The notes under the pieces were generated by a model. That model was not told where the DNA came from. It saw only the letters and a program-made list of their open reading frames with translations, and searched no databases. The position numbers were made by a program, and so were the translations under genes. From JBBQSU01 sp038234815 (GTDB lineage: Bacteria; Planctomycetota; Phycisphaerae; Tepidisphaerales; Tepidisphaeraceae): DNA of 56,926 bases. Positions 24,608 to 33,135 of this stretch are shown in pieces. The stretch lies in the NCBI GenBank assembly GCA_038234815.1, contig JBBQSU010000005.1:1-56926 (forward strand), in the 5' to 3' direction. The stretch's first letter is position 1. Each line of letters starts with the position of its first letter.

Positions 24608-25345
24608 CTATTGCGGTCCCTGCCCGGGCGCCGGGAAGAAACTGGGGATGTCGTGGATTAGCCAGTTGCCGTCGATCTGCTCAAACTTGAATTCTTCCCG
24701 GCCATCAAAATCCGCTTTCTCCCAGTCGATCAGGATCATGCCAATGGCCACGCGAAGTTTGAGGTTAGGCTCGAACTGGATGCTGAGCCGCTGATTCGAC
24801 TTCATACCGACGACCCGGCCCATTCGCGGGGACTGCTGCGCCTGCTTCATCAGTTGGATGAAGTTTTCTTTGCTCACCCGCTCGTGGAATTTGTCAGTGA
24901 ACAGCCCGTAGGCCGCGTCGTAGTTGCCTGTATTCATAAAGCCGCCGAGTTTGCCGACAACCTTGTCGATCTCGGCGGTGTCGCGGTTGTATTGCGCGGT
25001 TTCGATGGCCGTGTTGGCCAGCACCGCTGCGGCAATACCCAGGCTCAGGACCAGACCAACAATCGCCAAACCCTTGCCCGTCTGCGTGCCGTTGCTTCCG
25101 ATAATCTGCCGAAGCGCAAAGACCGCGAAAGTGATGCCGACCACCGGAATGATCAGCAAGACGACACTGAGCCAGGCCGCGACGCTCGCCAGGCCGATAA
25201 CGACGCTGGTGACAGCGAGCGAATTGATAGCGACGTAATCGGTAGACCCCACGCCGGCAGTGGTGGACATTTTGTGCAGTGAAGCCAGCGGATCGGCTGG
25301 CTGGCTGTCAGGGACGACTGAAGTCTGGTTGCTTGTTTCGGCCAT
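24608..25345 (-). CDS. DUF4190-like membrane protein with C-terminal globular domain
   Basis: 245 residues. After a 40-residue cytoplasmic N-terminus two hydrophobic segments occur (about 43-75 and 90-112) in the DUF4190 arrangement, with FAVFALRQI between and KGLAIVGLVLSLGI in the second. The remainder (about 125-245) is a soluble alpha+beta domain with NTGNYDAAYGLFTDKFHERVSKENFIQLMKQ and a final EEFKFEQIDGNWLIHDI strand, which resembles NTF2/SnoaL-like or DUF4019 domains. It is likely a membrane-anchored protein with an outward-facing domain. Function unknown. Confidence 0.78.
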   Translation of the reverse strand: MAETSNQTSVVPDSQPADPLASLHKMSTTAGVGSTDYVAINSLAVTSVVIGLASVAAWLSVVLLIIPVVGITFAVFALRQIIGSNGTQTGKGLAIVGLVLSLGIAAAVLANTAIETAQYNRDTAEIDKVVGKLGGFMNTGNYDAAYGLFTDKFHERVSKENFIQLMKQAQQSPRMGRVVGMKSNQRLSIQFEPNLKLRVAIGMILIDWEKADFDGREEFKFEQIDGNWLIHDIPSFFPAPGQGPQ

Positions 25346-25454
25346 CGGTTAAGGTCCGTTCAAGAAGAAAAGCAAATGTGTCCGATGCTGTTGAAAGGCC
25401 CCCGCCTGGCAGGGGCGAGAGTCCGCTTTTCGCCATAATGAAAGTAAGCCCCTT

Positions 25455-25640
25455 ATGAGCAAACGTCAACTCATCGATGAAATTCGTCAACACAACCCGA
25501 CAGCTCAACCGAAGTTTCTGTCGCAGTTCGATGACGTGGCGCTTCAACAGTATCTGGACAACCTGCTGTCCGTCGCCCGCAAGCGTGCCCACTCGGCCAA
25601 CTGGGCCGAGCAATCCGCCAGCGTGAAAATCGCCTCGTAA
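25455..25640 (+). CDS. Small conserved hypothetical protein
   Basis: 61 residues: SKRQLIDEIRQHNPTAQ, then LSQFDDVALQQYLDNLLSVARKRA. It is highly helical and soluble and reads like a short DNA- or protein-binding helical bundle; this resemblance is only by composition. It is divergent from the DUF4190-like gene by 109 bp. A strong terminator with T-run follows at 25728-25788, which supports expression of this gene. Confidence 0.65.
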   Translation: MSKRQLIDEIRQHNPTAQPKFLSQFDDVALQQYLDNLLSVARKRAHSANWAEQSASVKIAS

Positions 25641-25727
25641 GCGGCGTTCCCATCCGTCCCCGGACGCCTCTCTCCGATCGATGCCGGCTGCCGAGTTCGG
25701 CCCTTAAGAGTCATCAGAAAAACAAAA

Positions 25728-25788
25728 CCGTGGACGCAAAGTGAACCTGCATTTCAGCAGCACGCTTTGCGTCCACGGCGTTTTTATT
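25728..25788. terminator. Bidirectional terminator with 14-bp stem
   Basis: CCGTGGACGCAAAG and CTTTGCGTCCACGG form a perfect 14-bp stem around a 23-base loop that itself contains CTGC/GCAG. The plus strand continues with CGTTTTTATT, and the minus strand with TTTTG. It would end both the small plus-strand gene (25455) and the minus-strand lipoprotein gene (26009). Confidence 0.85.
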
Positions 25789-25805
25789 AAGCGATCAACC
25801 CACGA

Positions 25806-26009
25806 TCAGCGAACGTGCCAGATGCTCAGGCGGCTGGACGGACGCAGCAGTAGGATCGTATCGATGTCGTCGTTGATGGTCGTATATTCCCAAGCCATGT
25901 TCCGGGCGATCATCGCCCCGCGTTCCTGGCCGGAATAGGCCGGCGTCATGCACCCGGCCGAAACGAACATCGAACCGACAAAGAGGATGAGCAAAGCAAG
26001 TGACTTCAT
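25806..26009 (-). CDS. Small lipoprotein
   Basis: 67 residues. GAGGA precedes the ATG at 26009. Signal peptide with lipobox SAGC around residue 19, then a short polar region (PAYSGQERGAMIARNMAWEYTTINDDIDTILLLRP). Proteins of this length and type are common in planctomycetes. The AMIARNMAWEYTTINDDID segment is probably helical. It ends at the bidirectional terminator. No function known. Confidence 0.7.
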   Translation of the reverse strand: MKSLALLILFVGSMFVSAGCMTPAYSGQERGAMIARNMAWEYTTINDDIDTILLLRPSSRLSIWHVR

Positions 26010-26091
26010 GGTTGGTGGTCCTCAAATACTAGCGCGTCGGCGCGCCTCCACAGCGAGATAAAAAGAGTGTAACGAACCGGTCGCGCGATTG

Positions 26092-26583
26092 TCAAAGGCG
26101 ATCAAGGTTTTCAGCATTGTTGTCCGACGCATTCGGAGCGGCGACGGCGAGCATCGCCAGTTGTGCACGGTGGCCGGCCAAATTGCCCTCAAGCAGCGAG
26201 CGCGTCTTTGCGTCAAACAGTTTCGCGCTTTTCAACACCTGTTCATACGCCACCACCGCGGCCTGCTGCGCCTCGATCAACTTGGGAATCAGAAAATCAA
26301 ATGACAGAAACGCAAGATACTGCTCACTCATATCCACAGGTGTCCGGCCGATTGCCCCGCCGGCGGCAACGATGCATTCGGCCAGCGCCGCCGAATTGGA
26401 TCGGCTGGATTGAACCATTTCCATGAGGGGCTGCCGGTATCGCGCGTGCGCTTTGTCCAGATAAGACCACCGGGCCTCCATGAAGCGAAAAAGGCTGCCT
26501 TGCTCGATGGCGAACAACCGCCGCAAAAGGTCGGTGGGTGTGGGCGAGGCTGCGATGCTTGGGGCCGAGGGCATAGGAGACAT
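26092..26583 (-). CDS. Helical-bundle protein downstream of nuoN
   Basis: 163 residues if translation begins at the ATG at 26583, 22 bp after the nuoN stop; longer in-frame starts overlap nuoN. Almost the whole sequence is amphipathic helix: LLRRLFAIEQGSLFRFMEARW, HARYRQPLMEMVQSSRS, LAFLSFDFLIPKLIEAQQAAVVAYEQVL and TRSLLEGNLAGHRAQLAML. Four helices of this length suggest a ferritin-like or DUF2383-like four-helix bundle, with Glu/His residues that might bind metal, but I cannot place the ligands. No Shine-Dalgarno sequence is visible, so the start may be coupled to nuoN. Confidence 0.55.
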   Translation of the reverse strand: MSPMPSAPSIAASPTPTDLLRRLFAIEQGSLFRFMEARWSYLDKAHARYRQPLMEMVQSSRSNSAALAECIVAAGGAIGRTPVDMSEQYLAFLSFDFLIPKLIEAQQAAVVAYEQVLKSAKLFDAKTRSLLEGNLAGHRAQLAMLAVAAPNASDNNAENLDRL

Positions 26584-26605
26584 TGCACAAAAAAACGCAC
26601 ACAAA

Positions 26606-28231
26606 TTATCGGACCGCATCTGGCAACAGCACGACTGATGCCGGATGCGGCGTAACATCGGCCATTCCCGGGACAGCATTGCCCGCCGGTGCCATGTAGA
26701 GCTTGTCATAGCCGGACGTCAGGTTCGTCAGGCCGTTCCATCCCAAAAATAGCACCAGCAGCAGGACCGCGGATCCCACCGACAAAGCCAGACCGATCGG
26801 CTGACCGACAAACTCGGGCGCTTCGCTGTCTTCCAGATACATTACCTTGACCACGCGCGCGTAAAAATAAAGACTGATGATCGTGTTCAACCCGATCACG
26901 CCCACCAGAATCCACCAATAGCTGCCGTTCTGAATCAGCGCCCAGAGGATATTCACCTTGGCCGTGAAACCGGCCAGCGGAGGCAAGCCCACCAGGCTGA
27001 ACATGAACACTGCCATGCACAGCGCCAGCACCGGCGAACGCTTGCCCAAGCCGGCGAACGCGGAGATGTCTTCGGATCCCGTTTCGCGCCAGACCACGCC
27101 GGCAACAGAAAACGCGCCCAGATTCATAAATAGATACACCGCCAGGTAAAGCAACAGCGCCTGCGCCGCAGCGGCGGATGGATCAAAGCCGGCCTCGGCC
27201 CTATTGCCTCGAATCAGCAGTGAAACGGCGCAGAGCATGTAACCGGCATGGGCGATCGAGCTATAGGCCAGCAGGCGCTTGATGTTCTGTTGGAAAAAGG
27301 CCGCGGTGTTGCCCACCGTGGCGGAGATCGCGCCGAGCAGGCCGATCAGCACCGCCAGGGTGCCGAGCGTTGAAGAATCAGCGAACGATCCGGCCTGGGC
27401 AAGGGTCTGCGTGAGCCGCAGCAGCAGCAGCAGCGCCGCGCCTTTGGACGCGACCGACAAAAAGGCGCTAACCTCGATGCTGGCCCCTTCGAAGACGTCG
27501 GGACACCAGAAGTGAAAGGGGACCGCGGAGATCTTGAATCCGATGCCGACAATCAGGCCGGACAGGCCGACGACCAGCAGTGCCGAGCCGGAAGTGGTGG
27601 CAAGCAACTTCGCGGCCAGATCGGGCCACTGAAGCGTGCCAAACAAGCCGTACAAAAGCGAAACGCCGAAGATCATGATCGAACTGGTCACGGCACCAAA
27701 CAGGACATATTTCAGTGAAGCCTCGGCCCCCACGCGATGGGTCTTGCGAAACCCCGCCAGCACATAGCTGGGCAGGCTGGCCATTTCAATAGCCATCACG
27801 AGCATCAGCAGGTGCGTCGTAGAAACCATCAAACACATGCCCAGGGTCGCCCCGAGCAACAGCGTGAAGAATTCCGGGCCGTCACCTTCATGAAGCGACG
27901 GCGACGCAGTGACAAACCACAGCAGGACGATGCACGAAGCGAAGATCAGCAGGAGAATTTTCCAGAAATAAGCCACCGGATCGGACAAGAGCAGCGAGCG
28001 GAAAAAAGTACCGGTGGTGTGCTCGCAGCCGATCAGCAGCAACGACAGAAGGGCCAGAAGCAGGCCCGACAAAGCGATTAGCGCACACAGTGTGTTGCTC
28101 TTGCGGCTGAAAAACGGAGCGACCAGGACCGACACGATTGAGGCGACGAGGATCAACTCGGCCCAGAATGGCCGCAGCTCATTCCAGCCGGGAATGTATG
28201 GAAGGCCGATGCTCGCCAATGTCATCAACAT
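26606..28231 (-). CDS. nuoN: NADH-quinone oxidoreductase subunit N
   Basis: 541 residues with about 14 transmembrane helices. It is one of three antiporter-like subunits (L, M, N) that pump protons in the complex I membrane arm. Family features are AEASLKYVLFGAVTSSIMIFG around the conserved Lys/Glu, VPFHFWCPDVFEGA, and LAYSSIAHAGYML. AAGGG precedes the ATG at 28231. It is the last subunit gene of the operon and follows nuoM by 11 bp, so they are co-transcribed. Confidence 0.95.
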   Translation of the reverse strand: MLMTLASIGLPYIPGWNELRPFWAELILVASIVSVLVAPFFSRKSNTLCALIALSGLLLALLSLLLIGCEHTTGTFFRSLLLSDPVAYFWKILLLIFASCIVLLWFVTASPSLHEGDGPEFFTLLLGATLGMCLMVSTTHLLMLVMAIEMASLPSYVLAGFRKTHRVGAEASLKYVLFGAVTSSIMIFGVSLLYGLFGTLQWPDLAAKLLATTSGSALLVVGLSGLIVGIGFKISAVPFHFWCPDVFEGASIEVSAFLSVASKGAALLLLLRLTQTLAQAGSFADSSTLGTLAVLIGLLGAISATVGNTAAFFQQNIKRLLAYSSIAHAGYMLCAVSLLIRGNRAEAGFDPSAAAAQALLLYLAVYLFMNLGAFSVAGVVWRETGSEDISAFAGLGKRSPVLALCMAVFMFSLVGLPPLAGFTAKVNILWALIQNGSYWWILVGVIGLNTIISLYFYARVVKVMYLEDSEAPEFVGQPIGLALSVGSAVLLLVLFLGWNGLTNLTSGYDKLYMAPAGNAVPGMADVTPHPASVVLLPDAVR

Positions 28232-28242
28232 GAAACGCCCTT

Positions 28243-29832
28243 TTAGCGGACCTGGAAGAGGGAGAACATCGCCGCCACGGTGGTGTTGGTGAAGAGGAAC
28301 ACGCCCATCGGAATCACGCCCAGAAAAATGGCCATAATCGCCAGCGAGGTGAGCACGGTCAGTTCGCGAGCGTCGGCATCAGGGAAGTTCTTGTATTCGG
28401 CCTTTTCCGGGCCGAAGTAGACCCGCTGGACACACCAAAGCATGTACCCTGCGGTCAGAACCACTCCCGTGCAGGCCAGGATCGCCAGGCTATAAATTTG
28501 CCCGCGGGTGGCATAACCAAAGTGCCGAAGGATGCCATCAGGCTTAGCCGCCTGAAAAGCCCCCAATAGCACCATCACTTCACCCACAAATCCGCACAAC
28601 CCCGGCAGACCCAGATTGCCGAAACAGGCGACGATACTGAAGCCGGTGTAGACCGGCATCGTGGTCGCTATCCCGCCGAACCGTGAAAGCTCGCGGTGGT
28701 GCGCGCGTTCATACACCACGCCAACGACAAAGAACATCATGGCGCTGATGATTCCGTGCGAAATCATTATGAATAGCGCCCCGCTCACGCCGGCGTCGGT
28801 CATAACCGCAGCGCCCAGCACCACGAAGCCCATGTGCGAGACCGAACTGTAGGCCACAAGTTTCTTAAAGTCGGTCTGGCTCATGGCGCACAGCGCGCCA
28901 TAGATGATGCTGACCACGCCGACGATGCCAACGATAAACCACAGGCTGCGGGCCGCTTCGGGAAAGAGCGGATAGGCGATCCTGAAAATGCCGTAGCCAC
29001 CCATCTTCAGCAGGATCGCGGCCAGGATCATGCTGATGGGCGTGGGGGCTTCCACGTGGGCATCGGGCAACCATGTATGAAACGGAACCGCAGGCACCTT
29101 GATGAGAAATCCCACCATCGCAAGCGAGAAGAAAATCGGGACGACTTTCAACCAGTTGCCCACGCCGGCCAGCTTGGCCTGCACTTCCGGCGAGGCCAGC
29201 GTCACCAGGTCAAACGTGCCACCGGGGATCACGCTGCGGCTGAAAAGATACGTCCCAATCAGGACGATGAGCAGGCCAATCGACCCGACCAATGTATAAA
29301 GGAAAAACTTGATGGCTGCGTATTCTTTTCTCGGCCCGCCCCAGATGCCGATCAGAAAGTACATCGGCAGCAGGCTGACCTCAAAAAAGACATAGAACAG
29401 GAAGAAATCGAGCGACAGGAACACACCGAGAATGCCCGTTTCGAGAAACAGGAACAGGGCCATGTAGCCTTTAAGCTGTTTTTCGATGTTCCACGAAGCG
29501 ATACAGGACAAGAGGCAAATGAACGTGGTGAGGATCACCAGCGGAAAGCTCAGCCCGTCCATCCCCACTTTGTATTTGATGTTGAACGCGGGGATCCAGC
29601 TCGTCTCCTGCACCATCTGCACCACCCCGCCGGAGGTGCTATAGCCATACACCCCCTTGGTGTTCCAGTCGAAGGTGACAAAGAGCAACAGTGACAGGAG
29701 GAAGGTGAGGATGGTAAAGGAAAGCGCCGTCCAGCGGATGGCGTCACGGCCCTTGGCCAGCAGCACGCACAGCATCCCGAACGTCGGCATGAAGATCAGG
29801 ATGGTGAGAAGATTTGCTTTCAGGAAGTCCAT
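28243..29832 (-). CDS. nuoM: NADH-quinone oxidoreductase subunit M
   Basis: 529 residues. Key motifs of the Mrp-type antiporter subunit are visible: the Glu in the early helix KVGMDGLSFPLVIL, the AAIKFFLYTLVGS lysine helix, VPFHTWLPDAHVEAPT and the LVAYSSVSHMGFV lysine helix. These residues form the proton path. The gene lies between nuoL and nuoN in the usual order, with an 82-bp gap from nuoL. No clear Shine-Dalgarno sequence is visible at 29832. Confidence 0.96.
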   Translation of the reverse strand: MDFLKANLLTILIFMPTFGMLCVLLAKGRDAIRWTALSFTILTFLLSLLLFVTFDWNTKGVYGYSTSGGVVQMVQETSWIPAFNIKYKVGMDGLSFPLVILTTFICLLSCIASWNIEKQLKGYMALFLFLETGILGVFLSLDFFLFYVFFEVSLLPMYFLIGIWGGPRKEYAAIKFFLYTLVGSIGLLIVLIGTYLFSRSVIPGGTFDLVTLASPEVQAKLAGVGNWLKVVPIFFSLAMVGFLIKVPAVPFHTWLPDAHVEAPTPISMILAAILLKMGGYGIFRIAYPLFPEAARSLWFIVGIVGVVSIIYGALCAMSQTDFKKLVAYSSVSHMGFVVLGAAVMTDAGVSGALFIMISHGIISAMMFFVVGVVYERAHHRELSRFGGIATTMPVYTGFSIVACFGNLGLPGLCGFVGEVMVLLGAFQAAKPDGILRHFGYATRGQIYSLAILACTGVVLTAGYMLWCVQRVYFGPEKAEYKNFPDADARELTVLTSLAIMAIFLGVIPMGVFLFTNTTVAAMFSLFQVR

Positions 29833-29914
29833 AGTTTGTACCGCGGGGGGTCCGTGAGTTTACGTTCTATTTGTCCCAACACGGGCGAAATATGCCCGAG
29901 AATTCACTGCCCTT

Positions 29915-32131
29915 TTATCGTGACAGCACCACCAGAATCGCCGCGGCGATGCCCAGCATCACCACGGCCATGAGGCTTGTCATATACAGCCGAATCCGAC
30001 CACTTTCGGGGTTGCGGACCGAATTACCGAACGACCAGGCGACTTTGCCCACACCGTTCACCGCACCGTCCACAACGTACTTGTCGTTCAGGCCGGTCAG
30101 TTTTGAAAGACCACGCACCATGCCGGCGGCACCGTTCACCAGGCCATCCACGACGTACTTATCAAACGCCGCCGCCACCGCGCTGACCGCCAGCGTCACG
30201 CCGATGAAAACCTGTCCGTACAGCTCATCGAAATACATCCGGTTTTTCAGCCAGACATTAATCCACCGCACCGGCGGAATGCGCATCAGCACATCCGTGA
30301 CTGCATAGCCCTTCATGTAGATCAAAAAGGCCAGGCCGATTCCAACCAACCAGGCGAAACCAACCGACTTGTGCATCAAATGTTCGCCGTGTTCCAGGGC
30401 CTCTTCCGAGGGCGAGAGTTTCTGCGCAACCGGGGCCACTTCGACCGGAGCTTCGGCTTCGATCATTGACTTTTCTTCGGACTTGGTCGACCAGGCCTGC
30501 GAAAAAACCTCCGGGGAAACGATATTGGCGATTTCCACCTGCGCCGCTTCAATCATCTCCTTCACGTTCATGTATTTTCCGCCGACGATGCTGGCACCGG
30601 CGAGAATAATGAGGGGAAAGTAAAGAATCGGAGATTCGTGAGCATGATCGTGCAGATGCTGGTTGCGCGGTTTGCCCCAGAAAGTGAGCGTCCAGCAGCG
30701 CATCATGTAAAAAGCGGTGAGGTATGCGACAATCGTCGGTGCCCAGAAGAAAATCCAATAGGCGTGCCGTCCGAGCGGACTGTGATCGGAAAGGAATCCG
30801 AAAGCTGCGGCGTGGGTGAGAATCAAGTCTTTGGAGTAAAATCCGCTAAAACCCCACCCCGCGACACTGAACCCGGAGATGGCCAGCACCGCCACGAAAA
30901 ACGTCAGCGCGGTGACGGGAATTCTCTTGAGCAGCCCGCCATACTGGGGCAATTCCTGCTCGTGGTGGGCGGCATGGATGACACTGCCTGAACCCAAAAA
31001 CAAAAGTGCTTTGAAGAAAGCGTGGGTGATGAGGTGAAACAATGCCCCCACCCAACTGCCGATGCCCATCGCCAGGATCATATAGCCCAGTTGCGAGAGG
31101 GTGCTGTAGGCCAGGACTTTCTTGATGTCCGTCTGGGCCAGAGCAATCAGCGCGGCCATCGTCAGGGTAGTACAACCGATGACCGCAATGAACAGCCGGG
31201 CATCAGGCGTGAGGATGGGGAAGATTCGGCCCACCAGATAGACCCCCGCGGCCACCATGGTCGCGGCGTGGATCAGCGCGCTGACCGGCGTGGGGCCTTC
31301 CATGGCATCGGGAAGCCAGACGTGCAACGGAAACTGCGCGCTCTTGCCGATCGCGCCAAAAAACAGGCCGATGCCCATCACGGTCAGGCCAAATGTCCCG
31401 AAGACCAGTCCCCCGGGGAGAGTGACAGCCGTTCCGGTGCTGGCTGCCGGACCGAGAATCCGCCAAAGCTCCGGCAGCGTGGTGTTGCCCAGGTGATAGA
31501 ATAAAATGCCAAAGCCGATGAGAAATCCGAAGTCGCCCACGCGGTTAGTGACGAAGGCTTTGATGGCGGCGTTGGACGCGGATTTTTTCTCGTACCAGAA
31601 GCCGATGAGCAGGTACGAGCAAAGCCCCACCAGCTCCCAGAAAATAAACAATTGCAGAACGGTTCCGCTAATCACCAGCCCCAACATACTGAAGCAAAAC
31701 AGCCCAAGATAGGTGAAGAACCGCCCGAACCGCTTGTCCTGGCTCATGTAACCGATGCTGAAGACGTGAACGAGCGTCGCAACCAGTGTCACCATGCTGA
31801 ACATGGCGATGGTGAGGCTGTCCACATACACGCCGACATCCAGATACCCCGGATGGGCCTGACCCATGCCCGGGCCGGTCGGAATCCAGCCATAGGTTTG
31901 CAGGATCGGCCGGTTATTATACCCCCAGGCTTCAGGCCCCTTTTCGGCCTGCATCCAGTAGGTCATAGCGACCATACTTAGCACAAAACTGGCCAGGATG
32001 AACATCGTCCCGACGATCCCCGCCAGCGGCGATCCCAGGCGCTTGCCTAGAAAAACCAGCAGCACAAACGACACCAGTGGCAGCAGCGTCGCGATCAAGA
32101 GTAATAATGCGGGCGTCGGCATAATATTCAC
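29915..32131 (-). CDS. nuoL: NADH-quinone oxidoreductase subunit L
   Basis: 738 residues, the normal length for NuoL with its long lateral helix. I take GTG 32131 as the start because GAGGGA lies eight bases upstream; the ATG at 32122 has none at good distance. Motifs include VGDFGFLIGFGILFY, PLHVWLPDAMEGPTPVSALIH and LAYSTLSQLGYM. The C-terminal part has a polar insertion (about residues 545-580, rich in Glu/Pro/Val) before the last helices and a repeated DKYVVDG motif (two copies near the end). Confidence 0.96.
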   Translation of the reverse strand: MNIMPTPALLLLIATLLPLVSFVLLVFLGKRLGSPLAGIVGTMFILASFVLSMVAMTYWMQAEKGPEAWGYNNRPILQTYGWIPTGPGMGQAHPGYLDVGVYVDSLTIAMFSMVTLVATLVHVFSIGYMSQDKRFGRFFTYLGLFCFSMLGLVISGTVLQLFIFWELVGLCSYLLIGFWYEKKSASNAAIKAFVTNRVGDFGFLIGFGILFYHLGNTTLPELWRILGPAASTGTAVTLPGGLVFGTFGLTVMGIGLFFGAIGKSAQFPLHVWLPDAMEGPTPVSALIHAATMVAAGVYLVGRIFPILTPDARLFIAVIGCTTLTMAALIALAQTDIKKVLAYSTLSQLGYMILAMGIGSWVGALFHLITHAFFKALLFLGSGSVIHAAHHEQELPQYGGLLKRIPVTALTFFVAVLAISGFSVAGWGFSGFYSKDLILTHAAAFGFLSDHSPLGRHAYWIFFWAPTIVAYLTAFYMMRCWTLTFWGKPRNQHLHDHAHESPILYFPLIILAGASIVGGKYMNVKEMIEAAQVEIANIVSPEVFSQAWSTKSEEKSMIEAEAPVEVAPVAQKLSPSEEALEHGEHLMHKSVGFAWLVGIGLAFLIYMKGYAVTDVLMRIPPVRWINVWLKNRMYFDELYGQVFIGVTLAVSAVAAAFDKYVVDGLVNGAAGMVRGLSKLTGLNDKYVVDGAVNGVGKVAWSFGNSVRNPESGRIRLYMTSLMAVVMLGIAAAILVVLSR

Positions 32132-32196
32132 AGATAAATCCCTCGGACCCGATCAACCGGAAAATCCTCCGGCGAGCGACCCGACGGCGATCATCC

Positions 32197-32526
32197 CTAT
32201 CCCTTCAGATTCTGCGCTCTCTCGACATCAATCGTCTGGAAGTTGTTATAGAAGTTCAGAAAGATCGCCAGCGCCACTGCGGCCTCCGCTGCGGCCAGGA
32301 CGATGACAAACACGGCAAAAATTTGCCCGTCCAAGGCCGGTTGGCCCGCTGTACCGGCATAGGAAAAATGATTGAACGCGACCAGATTGACATTGGCCGC
32401 GTTCAGGATCAGTTCCACGCCCATCAGGATACCTATGGCGTTGCGTTTAAGCATGATCGTCAGCAGCCCGCTGACAAACATCAGCCCGGCCAGGATCAGA
32501 TAATGGTTCAAACCGATCGACATCAT
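32197..32526 (-). CDS. nuoK: NADH-quinone oxidoreductase subunit K
   Basis: 109 residues with three transmembrane helices. NHYLILAGLMFVSGL, NAIGILMGVELILNAANVNLVAF (with the conserved Glu in helix 2) and the AAAEAAVALAIFLNFY helix with a second conserved Glu identify NuoK. These glutamates belong to the proton path near the quinone site. It starts four bases after the nuoJ stop, which indicates tight coupling. Confidence 0.96.
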   Translation of the reverse strand: MMSIGLNHYLILAGLMFVSGLLTIMLKRNAIGILMGVELILNAANVNLVAFNHFSYAGTAGQPALDGQIFAVFVIVLAAAEAAVALAIFLNFYNNFQTIDVERAQNLKG

Positions 32527-32530
32527 TCCA

Positions 32531-33106
32531 TCAGCTCCAGGACTTTGCCCGCTTGGGGGCTTCGGTCAGCTCCTGCACCGGCATGTCCGACTCGCGGCGC
32601 TTGGCAAGATAGGCCGCGCCGATCATCACCACCAGCAACAGGACGCTGGCAACTTCAAACGGAACCAGATAGTCACCCAAAAGCGCCTGGCCGAAACGCT
32701 CGATCGGATATCCCGACCCGACCGCAGGCGGTTCGGTGGTCGTGGGTCGATGCACGATCCCCATCACCAGCGCCACAAACAACACCACGGAAAAACTCGT
32801 CGCCACGATCACTTCCGGCAACTTTGGCTCGAATCGACTAAACGGTGATTTGCTGGTCAGCATCACGCCAAAGATGATCAATATCAGTGTCCCGCCGGCG
32901 TAAACCACCAGTTGAACCGCAGCGAGAAACTCGGCATCGAGCAAAAAATACAGTCCAGCGACGCCCGTGAGTGTAAACAGAAGGAAAACCGCCATGCGCA
33001 CGATGTTGCGAGAAATGACCACGCCTATCGCCGCCCCGGCGGTCATGAGCGCAAAGACGTAAAACAGAACCGTCTGAACGAGATTGGCATCCACCGCAAC
33101 TGGCAT
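32531..33106 (-). CDS. nuoJ: NADH-quinone oxidoreductase subunit J
   Basis: 191 residues with five hydrophobic segments. VFLLFTLTGVAGLYFLLDAEFLAAVQLVVYAGG is the NuoJ signature and GVML follows. The C-terminus (AYLAKRRESDMPVQEL) is cytoplasmic. NuoJ sits next to NuoH and NuoK in the membrane arm. It directly follows nuoH (29 bp), so the nuoI gene that usually separates them is missing here. Confidence 0.94.
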   Translation of the reverse strand: MPVAVDANLVQTVLFYVFALMTAGAAIGVVISRNIVRMAVFLLFTLTGVAGLYFLLDAEFLAAVQLVVYAGGTLILIIFGVMLTSKSPFSRFEPKLPEVIVATSFSVVLFVALVMGIVHRPTTTEPPAVGSGYPIERFGQALLGDYLVPFEVASVLLLVVMIGAAYLAKRRESDMPVQELTEAPKRAKSWS

Positions 33107-33135
33107 TTTTTACTTTCGGCATCGAGCCGGCCAAC

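Noticed and set aside
28834..29694. Plus-strand open frame over nuoM, rich in charged residues
   Set aside because: The reverse complement of membrane helices yields a charged composition; no real motif.
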